From Desulfotomaculum sp. (GTDB lineage: Bacteria; Bacillota; Desulfotomaculia; Desulfotomaculales; Desulfohalotomaculaceae), in NCBI GenBank assembly GCA_021129815.1, contig JAJOKN010000102.1, positions 10,963 to 30,767 on the forward strand: a DNA stretch of 19,805 bases, in the 5' to 3' direction. Position 1 is the first letter of the stretch. Each line of letters opens with the position of its first letter. The translations under genes were made by a program, and so were the position numbers. A model generated the notes under the pieces. That model saw nothing but the letters and a program-made list of their open reading frames with translations, was not told the DNA's origin and did not search any database. This document shows positions 1 through 6,264 of the stretch, one piece after another.

Positions 1-33
1 ATAACCGCATGCAGTACAGCGATATTTTTTCAC
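1..33 (-). CDS. Second rubredoxin-type protein, N-terminal fragment cut by the window edge
   Basis: Only 11 codons are inside the window, read on the minus strand from a GTG start as (M)KKYRCTACGY. The CxxCGY knuckle right after the start is the first half of a rubredoxin iron site. The start is supported by a Shine-Dalgarno, TAAGGATGTGATC (minus strand of 38-50), matching the 16S anti-SD over 12 of 13 positions. The fragment follows the complete rubredoxin gene after a 70-bp gap and is probably in the same transcript. It could be a second rubredoxin, or the rubredoxin domain at the N-terminus of a larger protein such as a rubrerythrin or a flavoprotein. The fragment is too short to choose. 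Confidence 0.6.
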   Translation of the reverse strand, partial: MKKYRCTACGY

Positions 34-103
34 TTTTGATCACATCCTTAAAGAAAGTTAAATTTTTTAAAAAATTTTTTAAAGCATCTTGTTACTCGTT
101 TTA

Positions 104-289
104 CTAATCGTAATTTTCATGTTTGTCTTCTACAACTTTTTTGAATAGTTTTTTAGATGCGCCACAGCGGGGGCATACCCAATGCTCTGGTAAATCCTCA
201 AATGCTGTTCCGGGCGGAATATTTCCTTCAGGATAACCTACTTCAGGGTTATATACGTATCCACATAATTTACAGCGGTACTTATCCAT
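104..289 (-). CDS. Rubredoxin
   Basis: A 61-residue electron carrier with one Fe(SCys)4 centre. The two iron-binding knuckles are visible: CKLCGY (Cys7 and Cys10) and CPRCGA (Cys39 and Cys42), with the conserved aromatic and GxxPGTxFEDLP core between them. Length is typical for the family (about 52-60) plus a short charged tail. The ATG is preceded by AAGGATGTGAT, an extended Shine-Dalgarno almost identical to that of the next gene. It lies directly downstream of the superoxide reductase gene. In anaerobes rubredoxin is the usual electron donor to that enzyme, so a detoxification role in the cytoplasm is inferred. Identification is secure; the exact partners are inferred from neighbours. Confidence 0.95.
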   Translation of the reverse strand: MDKYRCKLCGYVYNPEVGYPEGNIPPGTAFEDLPEHWVCPRCGASKKLFKKVVEDKHENYD

Positions 290-348
290 ATTAAAATCAC
301 ATCCTTTTTAAATTAAACTTATTTATTTATGGTTGACTTTTATTTGTT

Positions 349-753
349 TTAAGTTTTGCTGACCCATAAGCCATGCAAATTACAATATGACCTAACAGTT
401 AAACCTTCTTTTGAATCTGCAATGCCAAAATTTACTTCGGCAGTTTCACCTGGCTTGAAGAACTTGCGAAGCACCTTGCCGTTTGGTTCTTCTACTTCAA
501 CCCATTCAATGTAGTGTTTATCTTCCATTGGGTGAGGGATTGAGCCTACTTTGATGTCTATTCCGTGAGAAGTTTTTTCTATGACAGGAAGATGTTTTTC
601 TTGGCCTGTGTCTTCTGATTTTGCATTCATCAAGTTCATGGGCTGTTTACAGCAAACAAGTGCTTTTGCGCCTGCATGTACCACTTCAACTATATTTCCG
701 CAAATATCACATTTATATATTTCCAGCACGTTGGTTTTGTTCTTGCATTCCAT
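349..753 (-). CDS. dfx: Desulfoferrodoxin (superoxide reductase, 2Fe type)
   Basis: Reduces superoxide to H2O2 without making O2. The 134-residue protein has an N-terminal desulforedoxin-like domain with CDIC (Cys15, Cys18) and CC (Cys34, Cys35), which binds Fe centre I. The catalytic domain follows, with EKH (Glu52-Lys53-His54), His74 and His80 in the HPMEDKH segment, and Cys124/His127 in SYCNLH. These give the His4-Cys ligand set of centre II, and Glu-Lys is the known active-site pair. Length matches class I/II desulfoferrodoxins with both centres intact. The Shine-Dalgarno AGGAGG (764-769) lies 10 nt before the ATG. It sits between peroxiredoxin and rubredoxin, fitting a superoxide-to-peroxide-to-water chain. 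Confidence 0.96.
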   Translation of the reverse strand: MECKNKTNVLEIYKCDICGNIVEVVHAGAKALVCCKQPMNLMNAKSEDTGQEKHLPVIEKTSHGIDIKVGSIPHPMEDKHYIEWVEVEEPNGKVLRKFFKPGETAEVNFGIADSKEGLTVRSYCNLHGLWVSKT

Positions 754-788
754 AATGCAAGCACCTCCTAAAAAATATAACTTTTTAG

Positions 789-828
789 CAACAAGGTGCT
801 GTAAACTTTCATGAACAGCACCTTGTTG
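789..828. other. Perfect 14-bp inverted repeat between prx and dfx
   Basis: CAACAAGGTGCTGT (789-802) is exactly complementary to 815-828, with a 12-nt loop. In the minus-strand transcript it falls between the prx stop and the dfx Shine-Dalgarno, with no U-run directly after it. On the plus strand the stem is followed by GTTTTGTTTATTT, which looks like a terminator tail although no plus-strand gene lies upstream. It may be an mRNA-stability or processing hairpin separating prx from dfx-rubredoxin expression, a partial terminator, or a plus-strand terminator. The hairpin is seen; its role is inferred. Confidence 0.75.
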
Positions 829-877
829 GTTTTGTTTATTTACAAGCTTGATGTAAATTTTATAATCTTAAAAAAAC

Positions 878-1531
878 TTATAGCTTTTTATGGCAGAACC
901 ACCAGTCATAGCATTCAAACTGCTTTGGCCTTTCAGCTGCTGTTTTTACATCTGTAGCTGGTGGGATAATTACTCCATCACCGATCATATCGTTTTGTGG
1001 CCAGTTTGCAGGTATAGCAACTTGGTTAGCGTCAGAGGTTTGAAGTCCTTTTACGGCTCTCAATATTTCGTCAATATTTCTTCCTAATTCCTGAGGATAA
1101 TAAATCATAGCTCGTATGATACCATTTGGGTCAATAATGAATACAGCTCTTACAGTGTTTGAGCCTTTACCCGGGTGTACAAGACCTAAAGTGCTTGCAA
1201 TTTTACCAGTATCAGCTATGATTGGGAATGTGATTTCAACACCGAGCTCTTCTTTAATCCAATCTACCCACTTGATGTGAGAGAATACCTGGTCCAAGCT
1301 AAGGCCGATTAATTCGCAATTCAGTGCTTTAAGATCGTCACTTATTTTTTGGAATGCTACAAACTCAGTTGTGCATACCGGGGTAAAGTCAGCAGGGTGG
1401 CTGAACAATATAAACCACTTACCAGCAAAATCATCAGGTAATATCATAACTCCGTGTGTAGTTTGCACTTCCATCTTAGGCATAGGATCTCCGATTAATG
1501 GCATTTTGTTTTCAGTAGTTGTGCAACTCAT
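878..1531 (-). CDS. Peroxiredoxin, Prx6 / archaeal thioredoxin-peroxidase type
   Basis: A thiol peroxidase that reduces H2O2 or organic peroxides. The start is set at the ATG at 1531 ([10 protein letters not shown]..., 217 residues), because GGAGGT at 1542-1547 lies 10 nt upstream. That GGAGG overlaps another in-frame ATG at 1549, which would add six residues but has no Shine-Dalgarno of its own. The peroxidatic cysteine is Cys53 in [11 protein letters not shown], in a thioredoxin-fold AhpC/TSA domain followed by the C-terminal 1-cysPrx domain. Two more cysteines, Cys207 and Cys213, sit in a CYDWWFC segment near the end. This layout matches hyperthermophilic archaeal peroxiredoxins, where the C-terminal pair takes part in resolution. 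It is the first gene of the oxygen-defence transcript and has a likely PerR-type operator. Confidence 0.95.
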   Translation of the reverse strand: MSCTTTENKMPLIGDPMPKMEVQTTHGVMILPDDFAGKWFILFSHPADFTPVCTTEFVAFQKISDDLKALNCELIGLSLDQVFSHIKWVDWIKEELGVEITFPIIADTGKIASTLGLVHPGKGSNTVRAVFIIDPNGIIRAMIYYPQELGRNIDEILRAVKGLQTSDANQVAIPANWPQNDMIGDGVIIPPATDVKTAAERPKQFECYDWWFCHKKL

Positions 1532-1565
1532 AATATTATCTACCTCCATTAAAATTTTTTAAGTT

Positions 1566-1580
1566 TTGTAATAATTACAA
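1566..1580 (-). promoter_or_regulatory. Candidate PerR/Fur-family operator at the prx transcription start
   Basis: TTGTAATAATTACAA is a perfect 7-1-7 palindrome. It agrees with the published PerR box TTATAATNATTATAA at 13 of the 14 specified positions or nearly so: only the two symmetric third-from-end bases differ. It begins just downstream of the predicted start site, where bound repressor would block transcription of prx-dfx-rubredoxin. The assignment to PerR rather than another Fur-family member is inferred from the regulated genes. Confidence 0.6.
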
Positions 1581-1590
1581 TGTTATATAA

Positions 1591-1619
1591 ACTATAAACT
1601 ATTTAAATTTAGATGTCAA
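1591..1619 (-). promoter_or_regulatory. Sigma-A-type promoter of the peroxiredoxin operon
   Basis: On the minus strand the -35 is TTGACA (1614-1619, perfect), the spacer is 17 bp, and the -10 is TATAGT (1591-1596, one mismatch). The predicted start site is near 1584, about 50 nt before the chosen prx ATG. Confidence 0.8.
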
Positions 1620-1709
1620 GCATTTTTGGGTTAATTTGTTGTTAATGACTTGTTAAAAAATTTAAATATAAACCTGGTTTTTTTATTCTTAAATTTAAAG
1701 TTTGTTTTA

Positions 1710-1738
1710 TTTATATCTTCATATAATTGTTGTATAAT
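1710..1738 (+). promoter_or_regulatory. Candidate promoter of the pgsA-pheST-zapA-comM run
   Basis: The -10 TATAAT at 1733-1738 is perfect. At 17 bp upstream, TTTATA (1710-1715) matches the -35 consensus at four of six positions. The promoter is divergent from the prx promoter. No T-box, riboswitch or terminator structure was recognised between it and pgsA. Confidence 0.55.
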
Positions 1739-1800
1739 AAGCGTGCGGGTTTAAGTTTGTAATCAGCTTAATCAATGAAGAGGAGTTTTGAACTTATAAA

Positions 1801-2337
1801 ATGAACTTGCCTAATAAATTGACATTGGCGAGAATATTTTTAATACCTATATTTTTGTTTATTACTTCTTTAAAAGTTCCTTACGGGGAGTTTTTAGCTG
1901 CAGCGGTTTTTATTATAGCTGCTAGCACTGATGGTTTAGATGGATATTTTGCTAGGAAAAATAAAATGATTACTCGTTTCGGCAAGATAATGGATCCTTT
2001 AGCTGATAAGCTTTTGATAACAGCAGCGCTCATCAGTTTAGTGGGCTTACAGAAAATCCCTGCATGGGTAGCTGTGGTAATCATAGGCAGGGAGTTTGCT
2101 GTATCGGGTCTAAGAACAATAGCAGCTGCAGAAGGCAATGTGATATCTGCAAGCAAGCTGGGAAAATATAAAACTGTAAGTCAAATCATAGCAATAATAG
2201 CTATGTTTTTACCTGAAAAAATAGTAGGAGTATATTTAGGCCAATTTTTGATGGCAGTTGCCGTGGTGTTTACAATCTGGTCTGGCATTGATTATTATGT
2301 TAAAAATTGGCATATAGTTAAAAAAGATGGGATATGA
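1801..2337 (+). CDS. pgsA: CDP-diacylglycerol--glycerol-3-phosphate 3-phosphatidyltransferase
   Basis: An integral membrane enzyme making phosphatidylglycerophosphate, the committed step of phosphatidylglycerol synthesis. The 178-residue protein carries the full CDP-alcohol phosphotransferase signature D44xxDG48xxAR52...G61xxxD65xxxD69, and its N-terminus MNLPNKLTLARI is the typical PgsA opening. Several hydrophobic segments cover the rest (about 11-25, 31-42, 72-95, 128-137 and 145-165). The nearest Shine-Dalgarno, GAGGAG (1780-1785), is 15 nt from the ATG, longer than usual. A nine-codon frame at 1775-1804 overlaps the start as ATGA. It heads a run with pheS 41 bp downstream, so the two are probably co-transcribed. 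Confidence 0.95.
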   Translation: MNLPNKLTLARIFLIPIFLFITSLKVPYGEFLAAAVFIIAASTDGLDGYFARKNKMITRFGKIMDPLADKLLITAALISLVGLQKIPAWVAVVIIGREFAVSGLRTIAAAEGNVISASKLGKYKTVSQIIAIIAMFLPEKIVGVYLGQFLMAVAVVFTIWSGIDYYVKNWHIVKKDGI

Positions 2338-2378
2338 TGGTATTATTTTTTAAAATTAAAATAGGGGTTGGTGTTTGA

Positions 2379-3401
2379 ATGAAAGATGAGCTTTTGGAGA
2401 TTGGCAAAAAAGCTAAAGAAGAAATTGAAAAGATTAGCAATTTAGAAGGATTAAATAATTTGCGCGTGAAGTATTTGGGGAAAAGGGGGGAAATCACTTC
2501 TATTTTAAGGGGTATTAGCAATGTCGAGCCTCAAAAAAGACCTGAAATAGGAGCGATAGCAAACCAAATTCGTGCAGAAATTGAAGAACTCATTGAAAAG
2601 AAAACAAAAGCTTTAAAAGAAGAAGAAAAAAATAAGCGGATGTTAGAAGAGACCATTGATGTAACTCTTCCAGGAAAGCGCTGTGCTTTTGGTAACAAGC
2701 ATCCTCTGACAAAAATTTTGGAAGAAATACAATCTATTTTTTTAGGACTGGGATTTAGTGTTGCAGAAGGACCAGAGGTGGAAACGGATTATTATAACTT
2801 TGAAGCGCTCAATTTGCCAAAAGATCACCCTGCTCGCGACATGCAGGATACTTTTTTTATAAATTCAGAGGTTTTGCTTAGAACTCACACTTCGCCAGTT
2901 CAAGTTCGAGTGATGGAAAAGGCTTATCCTGAGCTGCCGGTTAAAATTATCTGTCCGGGAAAAGTTTACAGGCGCGATGATGACGCAACGCATTCACCTA
3001 TGTTTACTCAGGTAGAAGGATTAGCTGTGGACAAGCGCATAACTTTTAGCGATTTGAAAGGAACGCTCAGCAAGTTTGTGCAGATTATGTTTGGTGAAAA
3101 GACAAAGGTGAGGTTTAGACCCAGCTTTTTTCCTTTTACTGAACCGAGCGCAGAGGTTGATATATCCTGTGTGATATGTGCAGGCAAGGGATGCAGAGTG
3201 TGTGGAAATACAGGATGGCTTGAAATTTTAGGTGCTGGCATGGTGCATCCTAAAGTGCTTGAGATGTCAGGCTATAACCCAGAAGAAGCTGCAGGATTTG
3301 CGTTTGGCATGGGAGTTGAGCGCATAGCTATGCTCAAGTATGGCATCGATGATTTGAGGTTATTTTATGATAATGACTTACGCTTTTTAAAGCAGTTTTG
3401 A
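2379..3401 (+). CDS. pheS: Phenylalanine--tRNA ligase alpha subunit
   Basis: The catalytic subunit of the (alpha-beta)2 class II aminoacyl-tRNA synthetase that charges tRNA-Phe. The 340 residues match the family length. In order: an N-terminal coiled coil (about 1-85, rich in Glu and Lys) that contacts tRNA, motif 1 around [15 protein letters not shown], motif 2 around [20 protein letters not shown], and motif 3 in [17 protein letters not shown]. The CxxCxGKGCRVC insert before [13 protein letters not shown] is normal for bacterial PheS. The start follows a GGGG-type Shine-Dalgarno in AGGGGTTGGTG. No T-box leader precedes it, unlike many Firmicutes pheST operons. It is followed by pheT after 57 bp. 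Confidence 0.97.
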   Translation: MKDELLEIGKKAKEEIEKISNLEGLNNLRVKYLGKRGEITSILRGISNVEPQKRPEIGAIANQIRAEIEELIEKKTKALKEEEKNKRMLEETIDVTLPGKRCAFGNKHPLTKILEEIQSIFLGLGFSVAEGPEVETDYYNFEALNLPKDHPARDMQDTFFINSEVLLRTHTSPVQVRVMEKAYPELPVKIICPGKVYRRDDDATHSPMFTQVEGLAVDKRITFSDLKGTLSKFVQIMFGEKTKVRFRPSFFPFTEPSAEVDISCVICAGKGCRVCGNTGWLEILGAGMVHPKVLEMSGYNPEEAAGFAFGMGVERIAMLKYGIDDLRLFYDNDLRFLKQF

Positions 3402-3458
3402 GTGTATGATGAGCTTAGTTGATAAATTTATAGGTGATTAGGAGGTTTTAGAATTAAT

Positions 3459-5879
3459 ATGAAGGTTTCATATAACTGGTTGCGCGAATTTGTAGATATA
3501 GAGTTATCTCCTTTTGAGCTAGCTGATAAGCTCACCATGTTTGGCATAGCAGTTGAAAATGTTAAATATTTAGGTGAAAACATAGATAACGTGGTTGTGG
3601 GAAAGATTTTAAGCATAAACTGTCATCCAAATGCAGACAAGCTTGTTATATGTCAAGTTACCGCAGATGGGAAAAACCGCCTGCAGATTGTCACCGGAGC
3701 AACCAATATAAGTGAGGGAGATATTGTGCCGGTAGCTCTTGATGGAGCAAAGCTACCAAATGGAGTGACGATAAAGAAAGCAAAGCTGCGCGGTGAAGTT
3801 TCAAATGGAATGCTCTGTTCTGGAGAGGAACTCGGAATTGAACGCGGCATGCTGCCAGATGATCAGCAGCACGGGATTATGACTTTGCCTTCGGACACTG
3901 AGTTGGGGATTGACATTAAAAGATACTTACATTTTGATGATTATGTTTTGGATCTGGACTTAACACCTAATAGGGGAGATTGTTTATCTGTTGTGGGTGT
4001 GGCAAGGGAAGTGGCTGCACTTTTAGGTAAGAAGATAAAAACACCTGAAATTGTTTTAGAAGAAGATAACAGTGCTGATATAAATGACTTTATAGATGTT
4101 GACATACAATCAAAAGATTTGTGCTATCGCTATGCCTGCAGACTTATAAAAGGCGTTAAGATAGGGAAGTCTCCAATGTGGATGCAACAGCGTCTCATAG
4201 CAGCGGGTATTCGCCCGATAAACAACGTAGTGGATGTTACAAACTACGTTATGTTGGAGCTTGGACAGCCGCTTCATGCATTTGATTATAAAAAGCTTTC
4301 TGGAAGCAAGATAATTGTGCGGAATGCGTGTGATGATGAGAAAATTGTAACGCTGGATGGTGTTGAAAGATCTTTGACAGAAGATATGCTTTTGATATGC
4401 GATGCTAAATCGCCAGTTGCTGTAGCTGGTGTGATGGGTGGGCTTCACAGCGAGGTCAGCGATGAAACTGTAGATATATTGATTGAGTCAGCTTGCTTTA
4501 ATGCTATCAATATACGCCGCACTTCAAAAAAGTTGAATTTGCGTTCTGAATCATCGATTAGGTTTGAAAAGGGTGTGGATGTGACTGGTTGTGCAAAAGC
4601 AGCTGACAGAGCAGCTGAATTGATACAAAAACTAGCTGGCGGCAGTTTGGCAAAAGGTATTGTTGACAGGTATGTAAAGAAGTATGAGGAAAAAGTTTTG
4701 GTTTTAAGACCGAGCAGAGTTGAACATATATTGGGTGTGTCGATAGAAAAGCAAGATATGAAAGGTATATTGAGTTCTTTGGAGTTTAAAGTTGAAGATG
4801 AGGATGGAAATTTAAAAGTCACAGTGCCTTCTTTTAGACACGATGTAACTATGGAAATAGACCTCATTGAAGAGATAGCTAGGGCATATAGCTATGATAA
4901 AATACCTGAAACTCTGATATACGGCATTACTACGCATGGAAGCTTAAATCAAAAGCAGAAGTTGATTTCTGAAATCAAGAATATATTGGTAGGCTGCGGG
5001 CTTACAGAAGTCATTACATATGGGTTTATAGATCCCAACACATTTGACAAGATGAATATACCCAGTGACAGCAAGCTTAGGGATGTTTTAAAGCTTCAGA
5101 ATCCTTTGAGTGAAGAGCAGTCCGTGATGAGAACAGTGTTAGTGCCAAACTTGTTGGAAGTAGCACAGCGAAATCACAACCGCAGTGTGCATGACGTCGC
5201 TATTTTTGAGATAGGGCGCGTTTTTTACAAAACAGATGATGTCCTCCCTGATGAGCGCACTGTGCTTGCCGTAGTGCTTTCAGGAAGAGTTGAAAAAACA
5301 TGGAATGAGCCATTGTACGAGTATGATTTTTATCACTTAAAGGGCATAATTGAGGTTTTATTTGAAAAGATTGGGCTTAAAGATTTATACTTTGAAAAGC
5401 ATAGTGATCCAAGCTTTCATCCAGGACGCACTTGTTCGTTGAACTTGCGCGGCAAAATGGTGGGAGTGCTTGGAGAGTTGCATCCTGATGTTTTGGAAAA
5501 TTATAAGCTTCCATACCGCGCAGTAGCATGTAAGATAGACTTATCGAGCTTGTTTGACATGAAGATAAAGACACCTAAGTATAAAAAACTGCCTAAGTTT
5601 CCGCCTGTTGAGCGCGATTTGGCAGTTGTAGTTGAGAAGGGTGTTGCATCACAGGAGCTTATAAATTCTGTGAGAAAAGCAGGAGGTAGGATTTTAAAAT
5701 CTGCTTATGTTTTTGATGTGTATTCTGGAGAGCAAGTGCCAGATGGCTATAAGAGCATAGCGTTTAAACTCATCTTTCAAGCAGATGACCGCACTCTGAC
5801 TGATAAAGAGATTTCAAAGAAAGTGGATCAAATACTGAATGCGTTAGAAAAAGGGTTTAAAGCTAAGTTGCGCGGTTGA
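3459..5879 (+). CDS. pheT: Phenylalanine--tRNA ligase beta subunit
   Basis: The partner of PheS, providing tRNA binding and editing of mischarged Tyr-tRNA-Phe. At 806 residues it is full length. Domains in order: N-terminal B1 with an EMAP/OB tRNA-binding fold (about 40-155, VVVGKILSINCHPNADKL...), B3/B4 editing region (about 215-390), B5 (about 405-475), the inactive class II core (about 485-700), and the C-terminal anticodon-binding FDX-ACB domain (about 712-806, starting KFPPVERDLAVVVE). The Shine-Dalgarno AGGAGG stands before the ATG at 3459. Nothing is missing or broken. zapA follows 55 bp downstream, an arrangement common in Clostridia and Bacilli. Confidence 0.97.
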   Translation: MKVSYNWLREFVDIELSPFELADKLTMFGIAVENVKYLGENIDNVVVGKILSINCHPNADKLVICQVTADGKNRLQIVTGATNISEGDIVPVALDGAKLPNGVTIKKAKLRGEVSNGMLCSGEELGIERGMLPDDQQHGIMTLPSDTELGIDIKRYLHFDDYVLDLDLTPNRGDCLSVVGVAREVAALLGKKIKTPEIVLEEDNSADINDFIDVDIQSKDLCYRYACRLIKGVKIGKSPMWMQQRLIAAGIRPINNVVDVTNYVMLELGQPLHAFDYKKLSGSKIIVRNACDDEKIVTLDGVERSLTEDMLLICDAKSPVAVAGVMGGLHSEVSDETVDILIESACFNAINIRRTSKKLNLRSESSIRFEKGVDVTGCAKAADRAAELIQKLAGGSLAKGIVDRYVKKYEEKVLVLRPSRVEHILGVSIEKQDMKGILSSLEFKVEDEDGNLKVTVPSFRHDVTMEIDLIEEIARAYSYDKIPETLIYGITTHGSLNQKQKLISEIKNILVGCGLTEVITYGFIDPNTFDKMNIPSDSKLRDVLKLQNPLSEEQSVMRTVLVPNLLEVAQRNHNRSVHDVAIFEIGRVFYKTDDVLPDERTVLAVVLSGRVEKTWNEPLYEYDFYHLKGIIEVLFEKIGLKDLYFEKHSDPSFHPGRTCSLNLRGKMVGVLGELHPDVLENYKLPYRAVACKIDLSSLFDMKIKTPKYKKLPKFPPVERDLAVVVEKGVASQELINSVRKAGGRILKSAYVFDVYSGEQVPDGYKSIAFKLIFQADDRTLTDKEISKKVDQILNALEKGFKAKLRG

Positions 5880-5934
5880 TGAGTTTTATGCAGGAAATAT
5901 AGCTTTTTGATTTATCCAAAGGGGGTTGTGGCTT

Positions 5935-6186
5935 TTGAGCGATAAGGAAAACAGGGTGAAGATAGAGATATACGGGCAACCTTATATATTAAAAGGCAGC
6001 GAATCGCCTGAATATATGAAAGAACTGTCAAAATATGTAGATGAAAAAATAAGGCAGGTGCAGAGCCGCAACCCGAAGCTTTCGTTGGACAAGGCTGCTG
6101 TGTTAGCAGCTATAAACATAGCAGATGAGTTAAAAAAACTCAAAGCAGATTATGAAGAGTTAGTTAGAATAATAGAAAACAGGTAA
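5935..6186 (+). CDS. zapA: Cell division protein ZapA
   Basis: A small protein that bundles FtsZ filaments at the division site. The start is taken as TTG at 5935, giving (M)SDKENRVKIEIYGQ... with 83 residues, because AAAGGGGG (5918-5925) lies 9 nt upstream. An in-frame TTG at 5926 directly abuts that Shine-Dalgarno and cannot use it. The N-terminal beta-rich ZapA head (about 5-50, with IEIYGQPYILKG) is followed by a helical coiled-coil tail (about 52-83, AAVLAAINIADELKKLKADYEEL). Length is normal for Gram-positive ZapA. The position after pheT is the usual one. Confidence 0.9.
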   Translation: MSDKENRVKIEIYGQPYILKGSESPEYMKELSKYVDEKIRQVQSRNPKLSLDKAAVLAAINIADELKKLKADYEELVRIIENR

Positions 6187-6220
6187 TGTTTTGTTTTTTG
6201 TAATAGTTTATATTGCTTTT

Positions 6221-6264
6221 AAGGGAGGTGTGCCTGCTGCTAAAAGTTAGCAGCAGGAAGGTGT
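6221..6264 (+). promoter_or_regulatory. Hairpin-bridged Shine-Dalgarno of comM
   Basis: AAGGGAGGTG (6221-6230) is a near-perfect Shine-Dalgarno but ends 34 nt before the GTG start. Between them CCTGCTGCTAA (6233-6243) and TTAGCAGCAGG (6247-6257) form a perfect 11-bp stem with a 3-nt loop. If the hairpin folds, the effective Shine-Dalgarno-to-start distance becomes about 10 nt, the optimum. A closer AAGG (6258-6261) leaves only 3 nt to the GTG. The sequence is directly visible; the bridging function is inferred. Confidence 0.65.

Noticed and set aside
60..86. A/T palindrome TTTAAAAAATTTTTTAAA after rubredoxin, looking like a terminator
   Set aside because: The stem is all A-T with no GC core, and it lies just before the next co-directional gene; composition alone explains it.
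4445..4867. 140-codon minus-strand open frame under pheT
   Set aside because: It is a shadow frame within a full-length, intact pheT, with no start signal.
6233..6257. The comM leader hairpin as a terminator of zapA
   Set aside because: The stem is followed by AAGGTGTGTG with no T-run, and it lies only 8 nt before the comM start.
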